From IMG/VR virus record IMGVR_UViG_3300042549_006803, positions 1 through 46,351 of that record: DNA of 46,351 nt; one strand, given 5' to 3'. This DNA comes from a virus. The notes beneath the pieces are model-generated. The model was not told the origin of the DNA and did no database searches. It saw only the letters and a list, made by a program, of their open reading frames with translations. Shown here one piece after another: positions 22,599 to 30,358 of this stretch (the first letter of the stretch is position 1; each line of letters begins with the position of its first letter). The position numbers and the translations under genes were made by a program.

Positions 22599-23111
22599 AT
22601 GAAACAAGAAAATTATGTCCAATTCATTAGTGAAGTTGAAGAATTTAATGCTACAATGGGTAAACCTAATAACTACAGTCCAACAATCCCCGAAGAACAC
22701 GAATGGATGTTTGTCTACAATTTCATCCTTGAGGAACTTGAAGAATATAGAGAGGCTTGCGAAAGAGGAGACATCGTTGAGATTTTGGATGCTTTGTGTG
22801 ATATTACTTATGTTTCCCTTGGGAACGGTGCTATGTTACATGGCCTTAAGGATAAGATATGGCCAGCATATCAAGAAGTACAGGCTTCAAATATGTCGAA
22901 AGCTTGTAAAACAGAAGAAGATGCTAAAGCAACTGTCATTAAGAGAGCGAGCGAACAAGGTGAAGAGTGCCATTACGAAAAAGTTGGAGAGTATTATATC
23001 GTCTATAGAAGTAGAGATAGAAAAGTAATGAAAAATATTAATTACTTTAGACCTGACCTTTCACAATTCTTTACCGAAGAACAATTAAGTAAATTTAACA
23101 GAATTAAATAA
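22599..23111 (+). CDS. MazG/PRA-PH-like nucleotide pyrophosphohydrolase
   Basis: A 170-residue all-alpha NTP pyrophosphohydrolase. The metal-binding pattern is LEELEEYREACERGD with EILDALCDITYV, followed by a conserved SNMSKACKTEEDA segment and a small C-terminal beta unit. Phage members of this group hydrolyse (d)NTPs or alarmone-type nucleotides and may adjust the nucleotide pool or host stress response. It starts 4 nt after the HNH gene. Family assignment is firm; the substrate is unknown. Confidence 0.85.
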   Translation: MKQENYVQFISEVEEFNATMGKPNNYSPTIPEEHEWMFVYNFILEELEEYREACERGDIVEILDALCDITYVSLGNGAMLHGLKDKIWPAYQEVQASNMSKACKTEEDAKATVIKRASEQGEECHYEKVGEYYIVYRSRDRKVMKNINYFRPDLSQFFTEEQLSKFNRIK

Positions 23112-23132
23112 TTATTAACCAAAACAAAAACA

Positions 23133-23636
23133 ATGACAATTTTAACATCAATTATTTTAGTAGCCGCTATATGTGCCATAGCATTAACTATTGCCTATCA
23201 GGTACAAAAAGGAACAAAAACTTTACAAGAGTTTAAAGATGATTATTACAACAATGAGGAAGTCCAAGAAGTAGAGGAGGAATTACCCAATCAGAACTTA
23301 CGCCCCAGCATAACCTTATCAGTGTCAAATGATAGTGCTGCACAGGCATGTGCATTATATGGCGACCCAGGTTCTGAAGTAACTTATTATGCAGATGATA
23401 TCTGGTTTATAGCTTATGGTTTATTCCAAGATCCTGCTCTAACTCTTTCAGCACCAGCGAACTTTTGGTATTGCGATGGTCAATACGCAAGACTATGGAA
23501 TGGAATAGAATTTGTTGGATCCCCAGTACCATCAGTAGCAAATAAAGCTATTGAAGAGGTACAACCCGAAATTATAGAAGCTCCTAAATTAGCTAAGAAA
23601 AAAAGAAAATATTACCCTAAAAAGAAAAAAGAGTAG
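23133..23636 (+). CDS. Membrane-anchored protein with Lys-rich C-terminus
   Basis: A 167-residue protein of unknown function. The N-terminal span is about residues 3-22 (ILTSIILVAAICAIALTIAY). An acidic linker (EEVQEVEEELPNQ) and a compact central domain (ALYGDPGSEVTYYADDIWF ... FWYCDGQYARLWNG) follow. It ends in a strongly basic tail (KKKRKYYPKKKKE). The central domain looks like a small repeat unit found in phage appendage proteins, but I am not sure of this. It could anchor something at the host membrane. Confidence 0.65.
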   Translation: MTILTSIILVAAICAIALTIAYQVQKGTKTLQEFKDDYYNNEEVQEVEEELPNQNLRPSITLSVSNDSAAQACALYGDPGSEVTYYADDIWFIAYGLFQDPALTLSAPANFWYCDGQYARLWNGIEFVGSPVPSVANKAIEEVQPEIIEAPKLAKKKRKYYPKKKKE

Positions 23637-23644
23637 TATATTTA
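23633..23644 (+). promoter_or_regulatory. -7-like box before glycosyltransferase cluster
   Basis: TAGTATATTTAT contains TATATTTA at 23637-23644, the same string as in the stronger promoters, 18 nt before the next start. No TTG is found 20 nt upstream, so the promoter is weaker or uses another factor. Confidence 0.4.
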
Positions 23645-23661
23645 TCGAAAAATAAATAGTT

Positions 23662-24942
23662 ATGTCAAAACAAAAGGTTTCGAATGAAACAATATTTGTA
23701 CAAATCGCTTCGTACAGAGATCCCGAATTACTACCTACTATTAAAGATTGTTTAGCTAATGCTAAATATCCTAAAAATCTACGTATTTGTATTGCTTGGC
23801 AACACGCTGAAGAAGACGAATGGGATAATTTAGATGAATACAAAAATGATCCACGTTTTAAAATAATGGATATTCATTATAAAGACGCTAAAGGAGTATG
23901 TTGGGCTAGAAACAGATTACAAAGACATTATAACGGAGAAAAATACACATTACATTTAGATTCTCATCACCGGTTCTCTAAGAACTGGGATGAGACACTA
24001 ATTAATATGTTAAAAGGTCTCCAAAATAAAGGTCATAAAAAACCATTACTTACAGCCTACCTACCAGGATATTTTCCTAATGATGATCCTAAAGGACGTA
24101 ATAATGAAGTTTGGTTTACTAATTGTGATAGATATATGCCCGAAGGACCTATTTTTATCGCTCCTGGTCATGTACCAAATTGGGAAACTCTTACCGAACC
24201 AATACCCGCTAGATTTTACTCTGGACATTTTGGATTTACCTTAGGTGAATTTACTCATGACGTACCTCATGATCCTGAACTTTATTTTCATGGTGAAGAA
24301 ACATCTATATCTGCTCGAGCATTTACTCACGGGTATGATCTATTTCATCCTCATATTCCTGTTATTTGGCATGAATATACTAGAGAAGGAAAAAAACGTC
24401 ATTGGGATGATCATCAATTTTCCCCATTAGATAAAGCTTCATTTAAAAAATATAGAGCATTATTTGGTATAGATAACGAAAGCAGAGAAGATATGGATTT
24501 TGTCGGGCTTGACTTAGGAAAAGAACGTACATTGGCCGAATTCGAGCGTTATATTGGGGTAGATTTTAAAGGTAAACGAATCCAAAAACATACATCCGAC
24601 CAAAAAATGCTTCCTATACCTGAAATGACAGAGGAAGAATGGGAATCAAATTTTGTAAACCGTTTTAAATATTGCATTGATCTCTATAAACCATCTGTAC
24701 CTGATGAGGATTATGATTGTTGGGTAATAGCATTTAAAGACAAAGATGGTGTTGAAATAGCCAGAATGGATGCTGATAAAGCAGAAATTACTAGAATCAA
24801 ACAATCTAACCCTACAGGTCATTTCTACAATATATGGAGAGAATTTGACTGTTTAGAATACCCTAAAAGCTGGCTATTATGGCCTCACAGTCCATCTAAA
24901 GAATGGGATCATGAAATTATAAAAAACGAAATACCTTACTAA
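23662..24942 (+). CDS. GlcNAc-transferase-family glycosyltransferase (copy 1)
   Basis: A 426-residue GT-A enzyme resembling the Skp1-type GlcNAc transferase family. It opens with IFVQIASYRDPELLPTIKDC, a nucleotide-sugar-binding segment, followed by CWARNRLQ, the metal motif LHLDSHHRF, ARFYSGHFGFT and FHGEETSISARAFTHGYDLF with the catalytic acidic pair. The C-terminal ~110 residues form a separate small domain. It begins a run of sugar-modifying genes. The next gene is a clear paralog starting on its stop codon (TAATG). Confidence 0.87.
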   Translation: MSKQKVSNETIFVQIASYRDPELLPTIKDCLANAKYPKNLRICIAWQHAEEDEWDNLDEYKNDPRFKIMDIHYKDAKGVCWARNRLQRHYNGEKYTLHLDSHHRFSKNWDETLINMLKGLQNKGHKKPLLTAYLPGYFPNDDPKGRNNEVWFTNCDRYMPEGPIFIAPGHVPNWETLTEPIPARFYSGHFGFTLGEFTHDVPHDPELYFHGEETSISARAFTHGYDLFHPHIPVIWHEYTREGKKRHWDDHQFSPLDKASFKKYRALFGIDNESREDMDFVGLDLGKERTLAEFERYIGVDFKGKRIQKHTSDQKMLPIPEMTEEEWESNFVNRFKYCIDLYKPSVPDEDYDCWVIAFKDKDGVEIARMDADKAEITRIKQSNPTGHFYNIWREFDCLEYPKSWLLWPHSPSKEWDHEIIKNEIPY

Positions 24943-26228
24943 TGAAAAAACCAAATAGCAGAAAAATATTCATCCACCTACCAGCATATAGAGAACCAGA
25001 ATTAATTCCCACAATTAAATCTGCTTTAGAAAATGCTAAATATCCAAAACGTTTAGTATTTGGTATTTGTAGACAATTTAATCCTGAAGACGGATTTGAT
25101 AATATTGATGAGTATAGAAACGATAAACGTTTCAAAATTATAGATATACCATATGAACAAGCCAAAGGATTACCTTATGCCCGCCATCAGATTAATACAT
25201 TATTAACTAATGAGGAATACATTTGCCAATTAGATTCACACCATAGATTTGCACAAGACTGGGATGTTACATTAATTGAAATGCACGATCAGCTAAAAAC
25301 GAAAGGTCATAAAAAACCAATATTAGCTGCTTATTTACCTTATTACAACCCATTTAACGATCCTGCTGAACGTACTATGGAACCATGGCAACAAACATTC
25401 GCTTGTTTTTATCCTCACGGTACTATATTCATACGTCCTTCATTACTGCATGGGTGGCAAAACATGACTGAACCACCTCCATCAAGATTTCTATCCGGGC
25501 ATTTCTGCTTTGCTGATGGGCATTGGGCTAAAACAGTTTTACACGATGCTGATATCTTTTTTAGTGGTGAAGAATTAAATTTAACTGTACGTTCTTATAC
25601 TCACGGTTATGATCTGTTTCACCCTCATAAATTAGTAATTTGGCACGCTACTATGAGAGAAGAGCGTAGTGGTAAATTAGTATGGGATGATCAAAGTAAA
25701 CGAGGTGAAGATTGGTGGTCTCAACAAGATATTGCTAGAGCTAAAATTAGACAATTACTTCAAACCGAAGATAATGGTTATGATTTAACAGGCTATGATT
25801 TAGGAACTGAACGTACTTTAAAAGATTATGAAAAGTACGCTGGTATTAACTTTAAAAAACGATCAGTACAGAAATATACTTTAGATAATAATTATCCTCC
25901 TAATCCATATTATTTAGATGATCAAGAATGGGAAAATTCATTTATGTTTTCATTCTATCATTTAATTCAATTTAGCAAAGCTACATTTAAACATGATGAT
26001 TATGATTTTTGGGTTTGTGCTTTTGACGATGAAAATGGAAAAGAAGTATGGAGAGAAGATTATCAAGAACATCAAATTAAAGGAATACTTAATTCCCCTG
26101 GTGATTGGTATAATGAAGAAAAATTCTTCTTAACTGAAACTATTCCAACTCGTTGGGTAATTTGGGCACATAGTAAGTCTCAAGGATGGGTAGAACGAAT
26201 TGAAGAACAAGTTAATTATAAAAAATGA
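24942..26228 (+). CDS. GlcNAc-transferase-family glycosyltransferase (copy 2)
   Basis: A 428-residue paralog of the preceding protein, collinear throughout: IFIHLPAYREPELIPTIKSA, YARHQINTL, CQLDSHHRF, RFLSGHFCFA, FSGEELNLTVRSYTHGYDLF. A C-terminal domain is equivalent to that of copy 1 (DDYDFWVCAFDDENGKEVW versus DDYDCWVIAFKDKDGVEIA-like). This is a tandem duplication followed by divergence, suggesting successive sugar transfers with different specificity. It overlaps the next gene by ATGA. Confidence 0.87.
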   Translation: MKKPNSRKIFIHLPAYREPELIPTIKSALENAKYPKRLVFGICRQFNPEDGFDNIDEYRNDKRFKIIDIPYEQAKGLPYARHQINTLLTNEEYICQLDSHHRFAQDWDVTLIEMHDQLKTKGHKKPILAAYLPYYNPFNDPAERTMEPWQQTFACFYPHGTIFIRPSLLHGWQNMTEPPPSRFLSGHFCFADGHWAKTVLHDADIFFSGEELNLTVRSYTHGYDLFHPHKLVIWHATMREERSGKLVWDDQSKRGEDWWSQQDIARAKIRQLLQTEDNGYDLTGYDLGTERTLKDYEKYAGINFKKRSVQKYTLDNNYPPNPYYLDDQEWENSFMFSFYHLIQFSKATFKHDDYDFWVCAFDDENGKEVWREDYQEHQIKGILNSPGDWYNEEKFFLTETIPTRWVIWAHSKSQGWVERIEEQVNYKK

Positions 26229-27181
26229 GAATATACTATTTTGAGAATGTAAGTTATATCCATAAAGGATGGGATGCTGTATTTAAACAGTTAACTCAAT
26301 ATTTACAAAAAACCTATAATGCTGAGATTAGATACAAATCAAATTTTAATGCCGAAGAAGGAACTTACTTTTATATCGAAGAATTTGATTATAAGATGAA
26401 AGATTGTGAACTTATAATATATGATGAAGAAAACGACATATTAAAAGCCATCAGTTTTAGTGAGTTCCATACAGGTTTATGGTTTGTATTTACAAAAAGA
26501 AATAAAAAAGAAGATTTAGCACTTATAACGCAATTTGATGATTGGTATAATAGAGAAATATATACCGGGGAAGTAAGAATGGATGTGTCTCAATTTGATT
26601 TTACATTAGGTTCAACCGTTTTTTATACTTTAATGGATAGTGTTGATTATGAAACTCTTTATGCTCAACGAAAATATAAATCCTTTACTGATTTAAAGGA
26701 TAAACTTTTTATGCTTTTTACTACTCAAAGGGCTGATCCTTATACTTTATCCCAACTAGGATATCTTAATGATGACATGACCCCAGTACATACGGAAGAA
26801 TATTTTCAAAAAGTTATTGATCACAAAATAGGATTAGCTATGGCTACTACAGCTGAGTATTGCTATAGAGAAATTGAATATATGGCGGTAGGGGTTCCAT
26901 TTATGCGACTAGAATATTTGAGACAATTAGACCCACCATTAATTCCTAATTTTCATTATATAGCAGTTGATAGAGCAAAAAATGAACTTCCTTATAATAC
27001 GGGATTAGATCGACAAGGTGGAGAAAAATTTGTAAAAGCTTATATAGATAGATTTTTAGAAGTTAAAGATGATCAAGAATTTTTAGATTTTATAGCTAAA
27101 AACGCACGAGAATACTATTTAGCCTATTGTAGCCCTCAAAATAGAATACAACATGTATTAAATTTATTAAAAATCGATTAA
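26225..27181 (+). CDS. Probable glycosyltransferase, unknown family
   Basis: A 318-residue protein overlapping the previous stop (ATGA). No firm family match. The C-terminal third has the feel of a GT-B nucleotide-sugar site: AMATTAEYCYREIEYMAVGVPFMR with the E-x-MA-G-P pattern, then LIPNFHYIAVD and a helical ending with the common FLDFIAKNAREYY segment. The N-terminus is alpha/beta with many aromatic residues. Its place between glycosyltransferases and methyltransferases supports a role in glycan assembly. Confidence 0.65.
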   Translation: MRIYYFENVSYIHKGWDAVFKQLTQYLQKTYNAEIRYKSNFNAEEGTYFYIEEFDYKMKDCELIIYDEENDILKAISFSEFHTGLWFVFTKRNKKEDLALITQFDDWYNREIYTGEVRMDVSQFDFTLGSTVFYTLMDSVDYETLYAQRKYKSFTDLKDKLFMLFTTQRADPYTLSQLGYLNDDMTPVHTEEYFQKVIDHKIGLAMATTAEYCYREIEYMAVGVPFMRLEYLRQLDPPLIPNFHYIAVDRAKNELPYNTGLDRQGGEKFVKAYIDRFLEVKDDQEFLDFIAKNAREYYLAYCSPQNRIQHVLNLLKID

Positions 27182-27200
27182 AAAATAACAATTTTATAAT

Positions 27201-27830
27201 ATGAATTACGAAAATAAAATAACTAAAGAGAATGATCTATCAACTAATGATAGTATATCTAGTTTTAACACTTGGATAGCACAACAAAATCACAATGCTT
27301 TTGAAGTATTCCATAATTTTCTTAAAGATACATCTCCGAAAAGAATAATTGAAATAGGAACTGCTTTTGGTGGGTTTACTCGATTTTTAAAATATACAAC
27401 AGATAAATTAAATTTAGATTGTGATGTATTTTCTTATGAAGTCCACCATCAACCTTGGTATGACGAAATTCGAGATATGGGAGTCGATGTACGAATCGAA
27501 AATATATTCTCCAGCGACTATACCTCAGTAGAGCAACACATGATTGATTTAATCCAATTAGAGGGTACTACTATTGTGATATGTGATGGAGGTTCGAAAG
27601 TTGGGGAATTTAACATTCTTTCAAATTATTTAAAACCTGGGGATTATATATTAGCTCATGATTATGCTTTTGATGGAGAATTTTTTCTTAACCATATTAA
27701 TGAAAAAATCTGGAACTGGCATGAAATTTCAGAAGAGCAAATTATTGAAGCTTGCAGAAGAAACAACTTAGAAGATTATCAAAGAGATATATTCCAATCA
27801 GTAGCTTGGGTTTCTAAAATTAAAAAATAA
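27201..27830 (+). CDS. SAM-dependent methyltransferase-like protein
   Basis: A 209-residue class I methyltransferase fold, similar to CmcI-type cephalosporin hydroxylase/sugar methyltransferases. Motif I is RIIEIGTAFGGFTRFL, VFSYEVHHQPW corresponds to the acidic strand 2 end, TTIVICDGGSKVGEFNIL is the motif IV region and GDYILAHDYAFDG follows. In this context the likely substrate is a sugar hydroxyl of the phage-made glycan. It is followed after 3 nt by a larger protein with another methyltransferase domain. Confidence 0.78.
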   Translation: MNYENKITKENDLSTNDSISSFNTWIAQQNHNAFEVFHNFLKDTSPKRIIEIGTAFGGFTRFLKYTTDKLNLDCDVFSYEVHHQPWYDEIRDMGVDVRIENIFSSDYTSVEQHMIDLIQLEGTTIVICDGGSKVGEFNILSNYLKPGDYILAHDYAFDGEFFLNHINEKIWNWHEISEEQIIEACRRNNLEDYQRDIFQSVAWVSKIKK

Positions 27831-27833
27831 AAA

Positions 27834-30332
27834 ATGGATTTAATTTCACAAACATTACATTATATAGGAAAAAATTATCCTAACGCTTCAGTAATTCAAA
27901 TAGGAGCAATGGATGATATTAATTTTGACGATACTAGAGGATTTCTAGACATGTACAAATGGGACTCTCTTTTAATAGAACCCATACCAGACATATTTAA
28001 TGAATTAAAAGAAAATTTTAAAGATAGAACTAATTATATTTTTGAGCAATGCGCTATCACTGAACAAGATGGAGAAGTAGAAATGCTTACTGTATCCGCG
28101 GAAACTATTGAAAAAGAAGGATTGCATCCTGGTTATAAAGGTATGAGTGCTTTATATCCTTTAAAAAATGGATTTGGAAGTGATTATCAACGAGATATAG
28201 ATGTTAAAGCTCAATTTGGAATTAATTTAACAGTACCTGCTTTAACTTTTAATTCACTTCTTAAAAAACATAATATTGAACATTTTGATATATTAATATG
28301 TGATGCTGAAGGGTATGATTGGAATATATTTAAGCAAATTGATTTAGATAAGTATCGACCTAAATTTATTAGATTAGAATATATTAATTTAACAGATGAA
28401 GAAAAACAATTAACTCAAGAAAAACTAAAAAAAGCCGGGTATGTTGTATCAATAGCTCAAGATATAGATGCTGTTGATTCTTTAATATGGGATAAAATAC
28501 AAGTTAACACTCCTATTCCTATTAATGTTGCTCCTAAAGTTTTAGATAATATTAAATCTCAAGTAAATGATTTAAGTTCTGAAGAAAGAGCTAAACTTTT
28601 AGAATACCTATCTACTACCCCACAACCAGACATAACTAATAATGATATAACATTAGTTACTGGTTTATGGAATATAAGTCGAGTAGGTAGAGATTTTGAT
28701 CATTATATTGAACATTTTAAAAACTTTTTAGACATCCCTATGAAGATGTTTATTTATGTTCCTAAAGAATTAGAATACTTAGTTTGGGAAAAACGTTCTA
28801 AAGAAAATACTCATGTTAGATTATATGAGTTAGAAGATATTAAAAATAGTCTTTATGCTCCATTCTGGGACAAAACCCAAGAAATTAGAACTAATCCTGA
28901 ATGGTTAAATCAAACTGGAGAACACGGATGGTTATCTAATAGTCCCCAAGCATCAAATGAATGGTATAATCCAATTGTGCAATCAAAAATGTTTATGCTT
29001 CATGATGCTAAAATCTTAGATATATTTAATACAGACTATTTCCTCTGGCTAGACGCTGGGATTAGTAATACAGTATATGACAAATATTTTAGTGATGATA
29101 GATGTTTAGATAAAATTACTCCATATTTAAGTACATTTCTATTTTTAAGTTATCCATATGAAGCAACTGATGAAATTCATGGGTTTGATTTTAAAGCAAT
29201 AAACAAATATGCTAGAGAAGAAGTAAAATATGTTTGTAGAGGTGGATTATTTGGAGGACATAAAGATTTCCTTTCTCAAGCTAATGGAACCTACTATGCT
29301 CTACTCTCTGACACTTTAAATTCAGGCTATATGGGTACTGAAGAAAGTGTCTTTAGTATAATGGCACATTTAGAACCTCACATTTATAGACGTTATGCTT
29401 TAGATGATAATGGATTGGTTGTAAAATTTATTCAAGCATTATTAGATGATGAAGTGAAATTAGAAAATAATAGCACTCGTGCTCATGTTTTACCTAAAGG
29501 AACCTATACTCCACATAAAACTAAAACATCACTTTATATGCTTACGTTTAACTTCCCAGAGCAAATAGAGCATACCCTAGCTACTTGGGAAGAAAATTCA
29601 TCTGATTGGCTTTCTAAACCTAGAAAAATATTATTAGATAATTCAACTGATGAAGCTGCAAAAGAAGATAATAAATTAGTTGCTCACCAATATGGGTTTG
29701 AATACATTTCATTAGAAGGAAATACAGGAATAAATGGTGGACGATTATTTGCTGCTAAACATTTTGATGAATCTGATAGTGATTATTATTTCTTCTTTGA
29801 AGACGATATGGGGTTAAACCCGGCAAGTGATACTGGTTCTTGTAGAAACGGATTTAAAAATCATATTCCTAATCTATATAGAACTGTTCATGAAATAATG
29901 GCTCGAGAAGAATTTGATTTTTTAAAATTATCATTTACAGAAGTATACATGGATAACAATATTCAAGTATCCTGGTATAATGTACCTCAAGCATTTAGAA
30001 GTTTCCTATGGCCTGACTATGACCAACTGCCCGTCTCTGGTTTAGATCCATATGCTCCAAGAACCAAATTTGATAAGGTAGAAGTCCACAATGGGGTATC
30101 GTATATTTCGGGAGAAATTTATTATTGCAACTGGCCTATGATTGTTAGTAGAGTAGGAAATAAGAAAATGTTTTTAGATGTAGAATGGGCACATCCATAT
30201 GAACAAACTTGGATGAGTTATATGTTTCAAGAAACAGTTAAAGAAAATATCAAACCAGCAGTATTATTAGCTTCCCCTGTATGGCACAATAGAATAGTGT
30301 ATTATAAGCCTGAAGAAAGGCGTGAAAATTAA
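27834..30332 (+). CDS. Three-domain FkbM methyltransferase / HtrL-like GT / GT-A fusion
   Basis: An 832-residue multidomain protein. Residues about 1-225 form an FkbM-type methyltransferase (VIQIGAMDDINFDD, LLIEPIPDIF, FDILICDAEGYDW, FIRLEYINL). Residues about 260-535 resemble the HtrL/WlaTC glycosyltransferase family (ITLVTGLWNISRVGRD, KMFIYVPKEL, FLWLDAGISN, VCRGGLFGGHKDF, GTEESVFS). Residues about 560-832 are a GT-A domain with YMLTFNFPEQIEHTLATW, an NTGINGGRLFAAKHF segment and the metal motif FFFEDDMG. One polypeptide would thus add and methylate sugars. The domain calls are from motif reading; order of action is unknown. Confidence 0.8.
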   Translation: MDLISQTLHYIGKNYPNASVIQIGAMDDINFDDTRGFLDMYKWDSLLIEPIPDIFNELKENFKDRTNYIFEQCAITEQDGEVEMLTVSAETIEKEGLHPGYKGMSALYPLKNGFGSDYQRDIDVKAQFGINLTVPALTFNSLLKKHNIEHFDILICDAEGYDWNIFKQIDLDKYRPKFIRLEYINLTDEEKQLTQEKLKKAGYVVSIAQDIDAVDSLIWDKIQVNTPIPINVAPKVLDNIKSQVNDLSSEERAKLLEYLSTTPQPDITNNDITLVTGLWNISRVGRDFDHYIEHFKNFLDIPMKMFIYVPKELEYLVWEKRSKENTHVRLYELEDIKNSLYAPFWDKTQEIRTNPEWLNQTGEHGWLSNSPQASNEWYNPIVQSKMFMLHDAKILDIFNTDYFLWLDAGISNTVYDKYFSDDRCLDKITPYLSTFLFLSYPYEATDEIHGFDFKAINKYAREEVKYVCRGGLFGGHKDFLSQANGTYYALLSDTLNSGYMGTEESVFSIMAHLEPHIYRRYALDDNGLVVKFIQALLDDEVKLENNSTRAHVLPKGTYTPHKTKTSLYMLTFNFPEQIEHTLATWEENSSDWLSKPRKILLDNSTDEAAKEDNKLVAHQYGFEYISLEGNTGINGGRLFAAKHFDESDSDYYFFFEDDMGLNPASDTGSCRNGFKNHIPNLYRTVHEIMAREEFDFLKLSFTEVYMDNNIQVSWYNVPQAFRSFLWPDYDQLPVSGLDPYAPRTKFDKVEVHNGVSYISGEIYYCNWPMIVSRVGNKKMFLDVEWAHPYEQTWMSYMFQETVKENIKPAVLLASPVWHNRIVYYKPEERREN

Positions 30333-30339
30333 AAAATAA

Positions 30340-30351
30340 TTCGTATATTTA
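30340..30351 (+). promoter_or_regulatory. -7-like box before family B polymerase
   Basis: TTCGTATATTTA, identical in form to the box at 13072, ending 7 nt before the ATG at 30359. No TTG at the expected -33 distance. If used, the transcript would be nearly leaderless. Confidence 0.5.
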
Positions 30352-30358
30352 AAAGGTT

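Noticed and set aside
22615-23028. 137-codon frame overlapping the MazG-like gene
   Set aside because: It is an out-of-frame shadow of a clearly conserved protein, with no start signal of its own.
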